A DNA stretch of 54,503 bases from an uncultured Victivallis sp. (GCA_944389815.1 CALXNS010000130.1:1-54503); one strand, 5' to 3'; counted from the stretch's first letter, positions 17,533 to 27,072 are shown. Numbers and translations: made by a program. The notes: generated by a model from the letters alone, not told the origin.

Positions 17533-17538
17533 CTTGAA

Positions 17539-19194
17539 TTATTTGCCGCTCTTTTCGAGTTCCAGCGTCTTGGTGACCAGATCGCAGACTTCCGACGGAC
17601 CGAAATACTGAATCGGGCCCGGATAAACATACGCGGTCTCCTGCGCCCAAGCTTCGCGGTGCGCCGCAAAATACCGGAACGGCGCGCCGTCGAGTTCGAC
17701 CAGCGCCTTGCGGATCACCGGCTTGTCGTGGCCGTGACGGCGTTCGATGTTCATCATCATCGTGATCGGAATGCCGCCGGCGATCCATTCGGAGGCCGGT
17801 TTGACCGTGTTGCGCACGCTCGACATGTAACCGGTCTTGCCCGCGCCGATCAAGGCGGCGGCGTTGAACCCGAGGCTGTAGCAGTAGTCGGCGTCGAAAT
17901 TCGACGGCGCCGCGCAGCGCCCTTCGTAACCGAAGAAGTGCACCTGCGTGCTGAATTTGCCGTTGTAGGTGCCTTCGGCCTTCATCGCCTTCAAGCGGGT
18001 GCCGACCATCTCGGCAAGCATCTTTTCGGTTTCGATCAGCGAAACCTGCACGTTGCCGTGCGGGTCGCGGTCATTGCACAACTGCATCTGGATGCCGTTC
18101 GGCAGCATCGCGAAGACCGCGCGCGATTCGGCGGAGAGCTTCGACAAGGCGAATTCCACCTTCGCGGCCTTGTCCATCGCGTTGACGGCTTCGGCATTGG
18201 CCGCCAGAAGATCGTTCAATTCCGCGATCAGAACCTTGATCTCCGGCACGAACTCGATCAACCCTTCCGGAATCAGCGCGACGCCGAAATTCATCCCGGC
18301 CTTCGCCCGGGCGGCGACGACGCCGGCGATCTGATCGACGATCGCGCCGAGCGTCATTTTCTTCGCCGCGACCTCCTCGGAGATGATCGCGACGTTCGGC
18401 TGGGTCTGGAGCGCGCATTCCAGCGCGATGTGCGACGCGGAACGACCCATCAACTTGATGAAGTGCCAGTATTTCTTGGCCGAATTCGCGTCACGGCCGA
18501 TGTTGCCGATCAATTCGCTGTAGACGCGGCAGGCGGTGTCGAAACCGAAGCTCGCTTCGATCCATTCGTTCTTGAGGTCGCCGTCGATCGTCTTCGGGCA
18601 GCCGACCACCTGAATGGGAATGTTGTGGCTCTTGAAATATTCCGCCAGCATGCAGGCGTTGGTATTGGAATCGTCGCCGCCGATGATGGTCAGCGCGGAG
18701 ATGTTGAGTTTTTCGCAATTCGCGCGGGCCGCTTCGAACTGTTCATCGGTCTCCAGTTTGGTCCGCCCGGAACCGATCATGTCGAACCCGCCGGTGTTGC
18801 GGTACGCGTCGATGATATCCGAGGTCAACTCCATCACTTCTCCCTTGACCAGGCCGTCCGGTCCCTTGAGGAAACCGAAGAGCCGGCTGGCGGGATTGAG
18901 CGACTTGATTCCGTCGAAGAGACCGGCGATGACGTTGTGCCCGCCGGGAGCCTGGCCGCCGGAAAGAATCACGCCGACGTTCACCGCTTTTCCGCCCTTG
19001 CCGTCACCGGCGGAAAACGTCACAACCGGACTGCCGAACGTCGACTGGAAGATCGAACGGATCTTTTCCACGTCGGCGACCGCCGTCGTCGGCGCGCCTT
19101 CTTCGACGCGGACTGCGGCGCCCTTCGCGAGGGCCGGGGGAAGTTTCGGGGCGTAGGCGGCACGCGCCTTCTGCAGCGGAGAAATCTGAGCCAT
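17539..19194 (-). CDS. pfp: Pyrophosphate--fructose 6-phosphate 1-phosphotransferase (long type)
   Basis: 551 residues from ATG 19194, which has GAGAGG 7 nt upstream; a GTG at 19209 in frame is less likely. It reversibly phosphorylates fructose 6-phosphate using PPi. [15 protein letters not shown] forms the phosphate-binding loop. GGDDSNTNA carries the second Asp (GGDD rather than GGDG) that marks PPi over ATP, PKTIDGD contains the catalytic Asp, and [13 protein letters not shown] is the MGR motif for fructose 6-phosphate. The length matches the plant-beta-like long clade seen in spirochaetes, chlamydiae and other PVC bacteria. It implies that glycolysis here conserves PPi. Confidence 0.95.
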   Translation of the reverse strand: MAQISPLQKARAAYAPKLPPALAKGAAVRVEEGAPTTAVADVEKIRSIFQSTFGSPVVTFSAGDGKGGKAVNVGVILSGGQAPGGHNVIAGLFDGIKSLNPASRLFGFLKGPDGLVKGEVMELTSDIIDAYRNTGGFDMIGSGRTKLETDEQFEAARANCEKLNISALTIIGGDDSNTNACMLAEYFKSHNIPIQVVGCPKTIDGDLKNEWIEASFGFDTACRVYSELIGNIGRDANSAKKYWHFIKLMGRSASHIALECALQTQPNVAIISEEVAAKKMTLGAIVDQIAGVVAARAKAGMNFGVALIPEGLIEFVPEIKVLIAELNDLLAANAEAVNAMDKAAKVEFALSKLSAESRAVFAMLPNGIQMQLCNDRDPHGNVQVSLIETEKMLAEMVGTRLKAMKAEGTYNGKFSTQVHFFGYEGRCAAPSNFDADYCYSLGFNAAALIGAGKTGYMSSVRNTVKPASEWIAGGIPITMMMNIERRHGHDKPVIRKALVELDGAPFRYFAAHREAWAQETAYVYPGPIQYFGPSEVCDLVTKTLELEKSGK

Positions 19195-19294
19195 GATAAT
19201 ACCTCTCACTCGTTATATTGCAAAAAAAACACCGGGCATCCATCTGCCGGAGCCACACCATCCATCCCATCGGCGGTGCGTCACGGACAAATAT

Positions 19295-19323
19295 AAAATA
19301 ATACCGAAGGTGTCATTTATCAA
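19295..19323 (-). promoter_or_regulatory. Putative promoter of pfp-gatC-gatA
   Basis: On the minus strand: TTGATA (19323-19318), a 17-bp spacer and TATTTT (19300-19295). The start would be near 19288, leaving a leader of about 94 nt. Confidence 0.5.
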
Positions 19324-19379
19324 GCTGGTATTTCCGCGTTGCGCAACTATATTGAAAGAAAAACGGGGAGATCTGATTG

Positions 19380-20738
19380 ATGAAACGATTTTTTTTCGCA
19401 GCCACGCCCTTCGCGTTGATTTTTTTATTGTTTTCCGGCGGTTGCGCCACGGATGCGCCGCAGGGAAGACGCGAGCAGACGGAATTATCCACGGAAGTGT
19501 ATTCCCGGGCCGGAATGTTCGCGCAGGTGCTCGAATTTCTCCATGCCAATTACGCCGACGCCGACGCCGCCACCCGCGAACGCCTGTTTGAAGGCGCGAT
19601 CAACGGCATGGCGTCCTGCCTCGACCCCTACTCCGGATACGAAGCACCGAAGGAGTTCGACCGCAATCAATCCCAGCGCACCGGCACCCACGCTGGAATC
19701 GGCGTTCAATGCGTCAAGGAAAACGATCAGCCGCCGGTCATCATCGCCGTCACCCCGGATTCGCCCGCCGCACGCGCCGGATTGCGTCCCGGGGTGCGGA
19801 TTCTGCAAATCGACGGAGGAAAAACGGAAAAACACTCCCTCGCGCAATGCATGGAAAAACTGCGCGGCAACGTCGGAAGTTCGCTTCTCCTCCAGCTCGC
19901 ATTTCCCGACGTCGCCGCACCGGTCACCGTCGAACTGAAACGCGAACTCATCCGCCGTCCCTCGGTTCCTCCGACAACCGCTCAACTTCTCCCCGGCGGC
20001 GTCGGTTTCATCCGGATCGAAAGCTTCAACGAACACACCCCGCAGGAGTTCGACGACGCCTTCCGGAAATTGAAAGCCGAAGGCATGACGCACGGTTTAA
20101 TCATCGATCTGCGCAACAATCCCGGCGGTCTGGTCGACGCCGCAAGGAAGATCGTCTCCCGCTTTCTGCCCGAATCCACTCCGCTCTTCATCGTCCGCCA
20201 CCGCCGCCCGCCCGAACCACAGACCATCCGCGCCGATGGAAACGACGATGAAAAGGAACTCAAACTCCCGCTCGTAATCCTCGTCAACCCTTACACCGCA
20301 AGTGCCGCGGAGTTGTTCGCCGGAGCGCTTCAGGATCATCGACGCGCCACGCTGGTCGGCATGCGCAGTTTCGGCAAGGGAACGCTCCTTCGCGTCCTCC
20401 CGCTGCCCGACGGCGGCGCACTGCGCTACGCTTCCGGCCATTACCTGACGCCGAACGGCCGCGTCATCGAACAGAACGGCCTCGAACCCGATCTCGAAGT
20501 ATTGCTCCCCGCTGAAAAAACCGCAAGACTCGTTAACGAACCTCCAGCCCCGGGCGACGATTCCCAACTCGATGCAGCTCTCAAATTATTCGAACCGCAC
20601 ATTGAAAACCCCGCTGCTCCGGCAATGAAGAAAAATCAAAATACTCCACTGCGGGAAAATATTCCGCAGGCAGTTCCCGACGCATCCTCCTCTTCCAACA
20701 GCCCGGAGGACGCCGCCGCTTCAACGGTTGAGCAATAA
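19380..20738 (+). CDS. S41 family C-terminal processing protease (CtpA-like), lipoprotein
   Basis: 452 residues from ATG 19380 after GGGGAG; the preceding TTG is in frame but unnecessary. A signal peptide ends in the lipobox LFSGGC, so the protein is probably a lipoprotein facing the periplasm. Domains in order are a helical N-terminal segment, a PDZ domain (GIGVQCVKENDQPP, VTPDSPAARAGLRPGVRILQIDG) and the tail-specific protease core. The catalytic Ser is in NPYTASAAELFAGAL and the Lys in RSFGKGTLL, spaced as in CtpA. A Pro/Ser/Asn-rich tail ends the chain. It cleaves C-termini of periplasmic proteins. The last 18 bp overlap the convergent Sel1 gene. Confidence 0.92.
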   Translation: MKRFFFAATPFALIFLLFSGGCATDAPQGRREQTELSTEVYSRAGMFAQVLEFLHANYADADAATRERLFEGAINGMASCLDPYSGYEAPKEFDRNQSQRTGTHAGIGVQCVKENDQPPVIIAVTPDSPAARAGLRPGVRILQIDGGKTEKHSLAQCMEKLRGNVGSSLLLQLAFPDVAAPVTVELKRELIRRPSVPPTTAQLLPGGVGFIRIESFNEHTPQEFDDAFRKLKAEGMTHGLIIDLRNNPGGLVDAARKIVSRFLPESTPLFIVRHRRPPEPQTIRADGNDDEKELKLPLVILVNPYTASAAELFAGALQDHRRATLVGMRSFGKGTLLRVLPLPDGGALRYASGHYLTPNGRVIEQNGLEPDLEVLLPAEKTARLVNEPPAPGDDSQLDAALKLFEPHIENPAAPAMKKNQNTPLRENIPQAVPDASSSSNSPEDAAASTVEQ

Positions 20739-22004
20739 CTGCGCCTCGCTGTCGCCCGCGGCGGCGGCGGCTTCCAGAAGCGTGCTTCCCTCTGTTTCGT
20801 CCCGGGGAACGCCCTTGCCGGAAATCAGACAGACGCCGAGTTCCCGCATCGCCTCAATCTGACCGTGCGCGGCCGCGCGCCGGAACCAGTATACCGCTCC
20901 CGCCGGGTCGGCGTTCATGCCGGTTCCTTCCAGATAACAGCGGCCGAATTTATACTCGCCGTCGGGATCGCCGCCCCGCGCCGCCCGACCGTAATATTCC
21001 GCCGCCGCCCGGGGGTCGGCTTCACCGCCGATGCCGCGCAGCCGACAGTCGCCCAGCCGCGTCGCCGCAGGAAAATAATCCGCCGCCAATGCATCCTGAA
21101 AACATTTCACCGCCGCCGCCGGGTCGTGATTCACAAAATCCCCTTCGAGAAAATAATCGCCCAATCTTACCTGCGCCGCCGGAAATCCAGCCGCCGCCGC
21201 CGTGCGTACCAGTTCATACGCCCGTGCCGGGTCGGAAGCTCCACCCTGACCGAATTCCAACGCCTCTGCCAGCGACATCATCGCTTCGGGATCACCCGCC
21301 GCCGCAGCACGTTCCCACCAGACGCGCGCCTGAACCGCATCGCCCGGACCGCCGACCCCCCGGCGCCAGAATTCGCCGAACAGCGTCATCGCACCGGGAT
21401 CACCCGCCGCAACCGCAGCTTCCAGCAGCGGACGCAATTCACGCTCCCGGGCCTTGAGCAGTTCCGGATCATGATAAATCAACACGGCAAGTTCGCGCCC
21501 CGCGCCGATATGTCCCGATTCATGCAGTTCGCCCAACTCCCGAAGCGCCCCTTCCCGGTCGGCAGGAATGCCGGGCCGCTTCGCACCCGACGCCTCTTCC
21601 GTGGCATCAGGAATTCCGTGATACAACAACAGCGCCCGGCGCAACCGCGCCTCCGGTTCTTCCGCGGCGGCCTGCGAATAAAAACGGAATGCATCGATCA
21701 AATCGCGCTCCACCCCCCAGCCGTGTTCGAGACAGACGGCCAGATTGTACGCCCCCGTGGGACTCCCCTCTTCGGCAGCGCGCCGGAACCAGAAGGCCGC
21801 AAGCGTCGGATTTCGAGGACGACCGTTGCGGCCGAAGAAAAATTCATCGGCCAACCATATTTGCGCCCCCACGTCACCGGCTCGTGCCGCATCACGCAAT
21901 GGATCGCGCGCGTCCGCCTCTTCCCCGGCTCCGGCGGCGGCAACCGCACTCATCAGCAATGCGCCGCTGAAAAACAACGGCAGCAATTTACGCCGCAACG
22001 CCAT
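20721..22004 (-). CDS. Secreted Sel1-repeat (TPR-like) protein
   Basis: 427 residues from ATG 22004, which has GGGG about 9 nt upstream; the frame extends to a TTG at 22022. An N-terminal signal peptide (LRRKLLPLFFSGALLMSAVAAAG) precedes roughly ten Sel1-like repeats such as AAFWFRRAAEEGSPTGAYNLA, AVYWFRRAAAHGQIEAMRELG and ALEFGQGGASDPARAYELV. Sel1 solenoids act as protein-interaction scaffolds; no catalytic domain is present. Location is periplasmic or outer-membrane. The 3' end overlaps the protease gene by 18 bp. Partner unknown. Confidence 0.9.
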   Translation of the reverse strand: MALRRKLLPLFFSGALLMSAVAAAGAGEEADARDPLRDAARAGDVGAQIWLADEFFFGRNGRPRNPTLAAFWFRRAAEEGSPTGAYNLAVCLEHGWGVERDLIDAFRFYSQAAAEEPEARLRRALLLYHGIPDATEEASGAKRPGIPADREGALRELGELHESGHIGAGRELAVLIYHDPELLKARERELRPLLEAAVAAGDPGAMTLFGEFWRRGVGGPGDAVQARVWWERAAAAGDPEAMMSLAEALEFGQGGASDPARAYELVRTAAAAGFPAAQVRLGDYFLEGDFVNHDPAAAVKCFQDALAADYFPAATRLGDCRLRGIGGEADPRAAAEYYGRAARGGDPDGEYKFGRCYLEGTGMNADPAGAVYWFRRAAAHGQIEAMRELGVCLISGKGVPRDETEGSTLLEAAAAAGDSEAQLLLNR

Positions 22005-22156
22005 GGTCGAACATCCCCGCAACTAAAAATACTTCCGCTCCCGACGCGAACGTGCCGGATCAGCTTCGGAAGACGACCGGGCAATTCGAATGATTCCATG
22101 CCCTCTCCTGTCACCTTCACCGATCCGGCACAAACGTTACACAGGACGGAAAATGC

Positions 22157-23200
22157 TTATTTGTTCTTCAGTTCTTCAAGTTCTTTTTTCAGCGCTTCCA
22201 CCTTGGCGGTCAGCTTCTCGAAACGGCTCGGAAGCGTGTAACGCGCCATGAATTCGCGCTGCGACTCCGCCGGAGTTCCCAGCGCAATCGCCCCCGCCGG
22301 CAGACTCTTGACCACGCCGCTGGTGCCGGCGACCTGCACGCCGTCGCCCAGCGTGATGTGACCATTCACACCGGATTTCGCCGCCAGAATCACACCGCGG
22401 CCAAGTTCGGCACTTCCGGCGATTCCGCACTGCGCAACCAGAATCGAACTCTCTCCGATGACCACATTGTGCGCGATCATCACCAGATTGTCCACCTTGA
22501 CGTTGCTCTTGATCCAGGTCTTGCCGAAACGCGCCCGGTCGATCGTCGTATTCGCGCCGATTTCGACATCATCGTCGATCTGAACGATCCCGGTCTGCGG
22601 CACCTTGACCAATCCCTTCGGCCCCGGCACGAACCCGAAACCGTCGCCGCCGATCACCACGCCCGGATGAATCACCACCTTGCTGCCGATCCGGCAGCGG
22701 TACATGACCGTCACATTCGGATACAGCAGCGAGCCGCAGCCGATCTTCACATCGTGTCCGATGTAGCAACCCGCTCCGATCACCGTGCCGTCGCCGATCT
22801 CCGCACCCGCCTCGATCACCGCGTTCGCTCCGATTGAAACGCCGGCACCGAGCTTCGCACTTTCATCGACCACCGCAGAAGGATGCACTCCCTCCTTCCA
22901 GACCGGCGACTTGTCAGCGAAAATCATAATTACCTGCGAAAAAGCGTAATCGGCATTCTCACAGACGATCAGCGTCCGATCGTCCGCCGGTTCGTCGGCG
23001 AGATCCCGGCAGACCAGGACAACGCCCGCACGGGACTCCAGCAACTGTTTCTGGTATTTCTTGTTGCTGACGAACGAAACTTGTTCCGGTGCGGCATCCT
23101 TCAGCGAGGCGACGCCCGTCACGACCCGCTCGGGATCGCCGATCAGCTGTCCCTTGACCAATTCCGCGATTTTTCCGGCTGTAATCGAAATCTGATTCAT
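22157..23200 (-). CDS. lpxD: UDP-3-O-(3-hydroxyacyl)glucosamine N-acyltransferase
   Basis: 347 residues. LpxD transfers the N-linked hydroxyacyl chain in lipid A synthesis. The N-terminal uridine-binding domain (GVASLKDAAPEQVSFVSNKKYQKQL) is followed by a long hexapeptide beta-helix (AKLGAGVSIGANAVIEAGAEIGDG and so on). The catalytic His lies in VMIAHNVVIGES, GNNAVIGG-like turns follow, and the last 25 residues form a coiled helix (KLTAKVEALKKELEELKNK). It demonstrates that the organism makes lipid A. It sits 13 nt after an OmpH/Skp gene, a classical pairing, though bamA and fabZ/lpxA are not present here. Confidence 0.96.
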   Translation of the reverse strand: MNQISITAGKIAELVKGQLIGDPERVVTGVASLKDAAPEQVSFVSNKKYQKQLLESRAGVVLVCRDLADEPADDRTLIVCENADYAFSQVIMIFADKSPVWKEGVHPSAVVDESAKLGAGVSIGANAVIEAGAEIGDGTVIGAGCYIGHDVKIGCGSLLYPNVTVMYRCRIGSKVVIHPGVVIGGDGFGFVPGPKGLVKVPQTGIVQIDDDVEIGANTTIDRARFGKTWIKSNVKVDNLVMIAHNVVIGESSILVAQCGIAGSAELGRGVILAAKSGVNGHITLGDGVQVAGTSGVVKSLPAGAIALGTPAESQREFMARYTLPSRFEKLTAKVEALKKELEELKNK

Positions 23201-23213
23201 TTTTCCACAATCC

Positions 23214-23903
23214 TTACGGTTGAGGGTTGGCGGACTCCGGCGCGGCGGCGGGCGCGGCCGGTTTGGCCGCCGGCTCCTCTGCCGGTGAAGTCCGAGTACT
23301 GTTCAATTTCTTAATGACCGCCTCCGTGAGATCATCATCCGCCGGAAAACGAAGCACCGGCGGCTGATCGTTCAAGGTCCGCCCGGAACAATCCAGAACG
23401 AAGTCATACCCTTCGGCCATCGCGCGGCTGTTGATCTCGCGAAGGATTTCGTCCATGATCTCCGCCCGCTTCCGTTCCTCAAGTTCCCGCATCGCCTGAC
23501 TGCGTTCAGTCGCATAGAGTTCGATCTCCGCGGCCTTCTCTTTCGCTTCCCTCGTTTTCGTTTCCGCTTCAGCGGCGTATTTTCCGCGTTCTTCTTCCGA
23601 CAGCGCCAGATTCCGCGCATTCACGTTTGCCAACTGCGCCGCGCGACTGAGCGCCTGCTGCTGGGTGTTCAATTCCAAAAGATAACTGCGATACGCTTCC
23701 GCCTGGCGCTTGATCGCATCCTCGGCAATTGCGCTCTTGTAAAATTCACGAAAAACCCGTTCCAGATTCACCACCGCGATCCGCTGCGCTTTCACCGCCG
23801 GAGTCGCAGCAGAAACCGCCGACGCGGAAAACAGCAGCAGGAGCGGTAACAGCAGCGTCCCCGTCAGACTTCTCAGGCGTAACCCGCGTCCAGCAGACAT
23901 CAT
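23214..23903 (-). CDS. OmpH/Skp-family periplasmic chaperone
   Basis: 229 residues, ATGATG start after GGAGACGGTCA. A cleavable signal peptide (LTGTLLLPLLLLFSASAVSAA) is followed by IAVVNLERVFREFYKSA, the OmpH N-terminal strand. A long charged helical hairpin follows (AEAETKTREAKEKAAEIELYATERSQAM), as in the Skp tentacles, and then GYDFVLDCSGR. The C-terminus is Ala/Pro-rich. Skp holds unfolded outer-membrane proteins on their way to the BAM complex. It is 13 nt before lpxD and 11 nt after guaB on the same strand. Confidence 0.88.
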   Translation of the reverse strand: MMSAGRGLRLRSLTGTLLLPLLLLFSASAVSAATPAVKAQRIAVVNLERVFREFYKSAIAEDAIKRQAEAYRSYLLELNTQQQALSRAAQLANVNARNLALSEEERGKYAAEAETKTREAKEKAAEIELYATERSQAMRELEERKRAEIMDEILREINSRAMAEGYDFVLDCSGRTLNDQPPVLRFPADDDLTEAVIKKLNSTRTSPAEEPAAKPAAPAAAPESANPQP

Positions 23904-23914
23904 TGACCGTCTCC

Positions 23915-25414
23915 TCAGTTCGACGATGAATAATTCGGCGCGTCCTTGAGCATCGTCACGTCATGGGGATGCGCTTCGCGCAACCCGGCCGCCGTCACCC
24001 GGACCATCTTCGCCTTCTCCTGAAACTCCTTCACCGTCCGCGCGCCGCAATAACCGAACGAATAACGCAATCCGCCCACGAACTGATAGATCACATGCGC
24101 CACCGGACCGCGGAACGGCACCATTCCCTCGATCCCCTGCGGCACCAGCTGGGAGTCGTCGTCCACATCATCCTGTCCGTAACGCTCACGGCTGCCCTTG
24201 CCGGTCTTCATCGCCTCCAGACTTCCCATTCCGCGATAAATCACGTAACTGCGTCCCTGATGCAGCACCGTCTCGCCGGTGCTTTCGAGCGTACCGGCCA
24301 GCGCCGATCCCATCATCACGCAGGCGGCGCCGACCGCCAGCGCCTTCGCCACGTCACCAGACTGTTTGATACCGCCGTCGGCGATCACCGGAATATCCGA
24401 CGGAACCGAACGCGACACTTCGTAGACCGCCGTCACCTGCGGCACTCCCACACCGGCCACCACGCGCGTCGTGCAGATCGATCCAGGCCCGATCCCGACC
24501 TTGATTCCGTCCGCACCGGCGTCGGCCAGCGCTTTCGCCGCCTCGGCCGTCGCGATATTGCCCGCAACGACATCGACCCGTGAACCGTAGGTTTTCTTCA
24601 CCATCCGCAGCGTTTCGATCACTCCTTTGGAGTGGCCGTGCGCCGTATCGAGCACCAGAACATCCACTCCGGCGTTGATCAGCGCCTCGATGCGAGCCTC
24701 GTCATAAGGACCGATCGCGGCGGCGGCGCGCAACTGATGGCGGTCGTCGCGGTTGTAGTCGGGTTCCTCCTTCGAAATCAGAGTCTTGACGTCGAGGAAA
24801 CTGTAGAGACCGGTCAATTTTCCATTCCGGTCAACCATCGGCAGCTTACCGACCTTGCGTTCCAGCATGATCTTATATGCGTCAAGCATCGAAGCGCCAT
24901 CCGGAGCGGTCACCGGCTCACGGGTCATCACGTCGCGGATTTTAATCCTGTAATCGGTCAGGAATTTGATGTCGCGGCTGGTGATGATCCCGATCAGTCT
25001 GCCCGCATCGTCGACGATGGGGAACCCGGAAAAAGAATATTTCTTCGCCCGTTTTTCATTCATCATTTCTTCGACGGTCTGATCCGGATGAAACACCGCC
25101 GGGGTTCGGATGATGCCGTTGAGATAATATTTGACCTTCCGCACCTCTTCGGCCTGGCGTTCAACGGAAAGATTCTTGTGAATGACGCCGATGCCTCCGA
25201 GCCGGGCCATCGCGATGGCCATCGCGCTTTCGGTCACAGTGTCCATCGCCGCGCTGACGAATGGAATATTCAGTTTCACGTTCCGCGAGAAACGGGTGGT
25301 GACGTCGGCGTCGTGCGGCAGGAAATCCGCATACTGCGTCACCAGCGAAATGTCGTCGAACGTAAGCCCCTCGAACGGGAAGGTTGCCATGAATTGATCG
25401 ATGTAGCGTTGCAT
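23915..25414 (-). CDS. guaB: Inosine-5'-monophosphate dehydrogenase
   Basis: 499 residues from ATG 25414, which follows GGGAG and lies 38 nt inside the transcript predicted from the promoter at 25459-25487. The open frame extends 55 codons further, but those lie across the promoter. It catalyses NAD-dependent oxidation of IMP to [19 protein letters not shown] starts the barrel, and a CBS pair is inserted ([37 protein letters not shown]). The catalytic Cys is in [20 protein letters not shown], and the flap begins GSRERYGQ. It leads an operon with ompH and lpxD. Confidence 0.97.
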   Translation of the reverse strand: MQRYIDQFMATFPFEGLTFDDISLVTQYADFLPHDADVTTRFSRNVKLNIPFVSAAMDTVTESAMAIAMARLGGIGVIHKNLSVERQAEEVRKVKYYLNGIIRTPAVFHPDQTVEEMMNEKRAKKYSFSGFPIVDDAGRLIGIITSRDIKFLTDYRIKIRDVMTREPVTAPDGASMLDAYKIMLERKVGKLPMVDRNGKLTGLYSFLDVKTLISKEEPDYNRDDRHQLRAAAAIGPYDEARIEALINAGVDVLVLDTAHGHSKGVIETLRMVKKTYGSRVDVVAGNIATAEAAKALADAGADGIKVGIGPGSICTTRVVAGVGVPQVTAVYEVSRSVPSDIPVIADGGIKQSGDVAKALAVGAACVMMGSALAGTLESTGETVLHQGRSYVIYRGMGSLEAMKTGKGSRERYGQDDVDDDSQLVPQGIEGMVPFRGPVAHVIYQFVGGLRYSFGYCGARTVKEFQEKAKMVRVTAAGLREAHPHDVTMLKDAPNYSSSN

Positions 25415-25458
25415 GATAAAATTCTCCCAGCCGGTATTATGATGAAATTTTACTATGT

Positions 25459-25487
25459 AATATACACCGTTTCCTCCGCGCTTGCAA
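25459..25487 (-). promoter_or_regulatory. Sigma-70-type promoter of guaB-ompH-lpxD
   Basis: On the minus strand: TTGCAA (25487-25482), a 17-bp spacer and TATATT (25464-25459). The start would be near 25452, giving a leader of 38 nt to the guaB ATG. Confidence 0.75.
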
Positions 25488-25529
25488 TCGCGCGCACGCA
25501 AAATATCGATCGTTTTTTCCCGGAACGTC

Positions 25530-26132
25530 TCAAAGATCGATTTCCCGATCCCGGTAATAATATTTCCGGTCACGTTCACCGATCGGCCGCAGCACCCGGC
25601 ATGGATTTCCGACGGCGACGACGTTGGCCGGGATGTCCTTCGTGACGATGCTGCCCGCGCCGATGACGCTGTTTTCGCCGATTCGGACGCCGGGAAGAAT
25701 CACGGCGCCCGCTCCGATCCAGACGTTTTCGCCGATGAAGACCGGAATGTTGTACTGCCCGAGTTTCCGGCGCAGTTCCGGTTCGACCGGATGCCCGGCG
25801 GTGGCGATCGTGACGTTCGGCCCGATCATCACGCTGTCGCCGATGTAGATATCGCAATCATCCACGAGCGTCAGGTTGAAGTTGGCATAGACGTTTTTTC
25901 CGAGATGGGTGTTGCAGCCCCAGTTCGCGTGCAACGGCGGCTCAAGATAACAGTTTTCGCCGACATCAGCGAGAATCTCCTCAAGTAAGCGCTGCCGTTT
26001 TTCGACCTCGGTCGGGCGGGTCTGATTGTAATCGTACAACTTGTCCAGGCACATCATCTGTTCCCGGGCGAGGTCCGGATCGGAACAGAAATAAAGTTTT
26101 CCGCTCTTCATCCGTTCGCGAACATCATTCAT
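25530..26132 (-). CDS. Maltose/galactoside O-acetyltransferase family (Maa/LacA/NodL)
   Basis: 200 residues from ATG 26132, preceded by GAGAGGTGAAA; an in-frame start 13 codons earlier lacks a good site. The N-terminal Maa-type cap (MKSGKLYFCSDPDLAREQM, LYDYNQTRPTEVEKRQRLLEEIL) precedes the hexapeptide helix. It contains the signature block ANFNLTLVDDCDIYIGDSVMIGPNVTIATAGHPVEP with the catalytic His, and ends AVGNPCRVLRPIGERDRKYYY. It acetylates the 6-hydroxyl of a sugar from acetyl-CoA. It stands alone under its own promoter. The acceptor sugar cannot be predicted. Confidence 0.93.
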   Translation of the reverse strand: MNDVRERMKSGKLYFCSDPDLAREQMMCLDKLYDYNQTRPTEVEKRQRLLEEILADVGENCYLEPPLHANWGCNTHLGKNVYANFNLTLVDDCDIYIGDSVMIGPNVTIATAGHPVEPELRRKLGQYNIPVFIGENVWIGAGAVILPGVRIGENSVIGAGSIVTKDIPANVVAVGNPCRVLRPIGERDRKYYYRDREIDL

Positions 26133-26236
26133 TTTCACCTCTCGTCTCGTTTCTTCATCTGGTACATGCAATTCGGCGCGGCATGACGAAGTTCTCCTTC
26201 AAACCGCATTCATCTCCGCCCGAAATCGGTGCATAT

Positions 26237-26265
26237 ACTATAACCGTCCCGGCGAAAAAACGCAA
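26237..26265 (-). promoter_or_regulatory. Sigma-70-type promoter of the sugar O-acetyltransferase
   Basis: On the minus strand: TTGCGT (26265-26260), a 17-bp spacer and TATAGT (26242-26237). The start would be near 26230, about 98 nt upstream of the ATG. Confidence 0.6.
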
Positions 26266-26429
26266 CCCCGCCATTTCACACAACGACTGTTGCGGGCTCA
26301 TCGCACGATCTCCGGCACCATCGGCGCAGGAAAATCAAATATTTTCGCAGGAATTTGGAACTTTTGTCGGAAGTGGCGATTTTTTCGCTCAAAAATGAAA
26401 AAAAATGAATATTTTTTCTGTTGCGGGTA

Positions 26430-26458
26430 TTGACATTGAAAGCTTTTTTCGGTATAAT
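26430..26458 (+). promoter_or_regulatory. Perfect consensus sigma-70 promoter of the RRM gene
   Basis: TTGACA at 26430-26435, exactly 17 bp, and TATAAT at 26453-26458. Both hexamers match the consensus fully, with a T-tract in the spacer, so very strong transcription is expected. The start would be near 26465. Confidence 0.9.
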
Positions 26459-26464
26459 TATAAG

Positions 26465-26751
26465 TGATTTTAAAATAGAGCGATAAAATTTTTTTTCGAT
26501 TGGAACACGTATAGAGACTTCCAAGTTCAGCAACACGCCAGTCCCGGGCGCATCCGTCTGACGGAACGCGCCTGATAATCCGGCCGGCAATTTCCGACTG
26601 CCCACTTGTATTTGCATCACTCCTGACGGTTCGGCGTTTACGGCAATGGATTTTTTCTTAAACTTTAACCAATCAGGAGAGATGCGTCAACACAACGTTT
26701 CCGGACGGGCCGGTAAACGGAGAAAGAAGAAGAGAAAGGATTGTTGAGAGG
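26465..26751 (+). other. Long 5' leader (about 286 nt) of the RRM gene
   Basis: The predicted transcript start to ATG distance is about 286 nt, far longer than other leaders in this window. It begins A/T-rich, then contains GC-rich segments able to fold, and carries a short basic open frame at 26682-26747. Long leaders of this kind are known to control cold-shock mRNAs in other bacteria; that function here is inference. The stretch 26266-26429 upstream shows no gene. Confidence 0.5.
26682..26747 (+). CDS. Possible 21-codon basic leader peptide
   Basis: ATG at 26682 follows CAGGAGAG closely (a short spacing of 2-3 nt). The frame encodes 21 residues, ten or more of them Lys or Arg, and ends in TGA four nt before the RRM start codon. 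The position suggests translational coupling or attenuation. It may also be chance, since the purine-rich stretch is needed for ribosome binding to the main gene. Confidence 0.3.
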   Translation: MRQHNVSGRAGKRRKKKRKDC

Positions 26752-27042
26752 ATGAACATCTACGTTGGGAACCTGCCGTATGCGATCGACCGCGATGAGT
26801 TGAAAGCCACGTTTGCCGCATTCGGCGACGTCGCGACGGCCCGCATTGTAACCGATCGCGAAACCGGCAAGTCCAAAGGATTCGGCTTTGTGGAAATGCC
26901 GAACGACGACCAGGCCCGCCAGGCGATCGAAGCGCTGAACAACCAGGATATCGGTGGACGTAAAGCGGTCGTCAACGAAGCCCGTCCGCGCGAAGAACGG
27001 CCCCGCCGCGAAGGCGGATTCGGCGGCGGAAACCGCTGGTAA
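26752..27042 (+). CDS. RRM-type RNA-binding protein
   Basis: 96 residues. It is a single RNA-recognition motif: RNP2 is MNIYVGNLPY and RNP1 is KSKGFGFVEM, with the aromatic residues that stack on RNA. It ends in an Arg/Gly-rich tail (EERPRREGGFGGGNRW). Proteins of this type in cyanobacteria and PVC bacteria are abundant and often cold-induced RNA chaperones. GAGAGG abuts the ATG and AAAGGA lies 11 nt upstream. A perfect promoter, a long leader and a strong terminator make this a highly expressed single-gene unit. Confidence 0.95.
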   Translation: MNIYVGNLPYAIDRDELKATFAAFGDVATARIVTDRETGKSKGFGFVEMPNDDQARQAIEALNNQDIGGRKAVVNEARPREERPRREGGFGGGNRW

Positions 27043-27072
27043 TTCTTAAATAAGCGGATTTTTGCGTAAAAG

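Noticed and set aside
17167..19296. 709-codon open frame on the plus strand opposite pfp and gatC
   Set aside because: It is antisense to two certain genes. Long antisense frames are common at this GC content and its protein shows no family features.
22157..25414. Horizontal transfer of the guaB-ompH-lpxD unit
   Set aside because: The combination is odd, but all three are core genes with ordinary composition and a normal promoter; no mobile marks are nearby.
25415..25579. 55-codon N-terminal extension of guaB
   Set aside because: It crosses the near-consensus promoter at 25459-25487, and IMPDH normally begins near the ATG at 25414.
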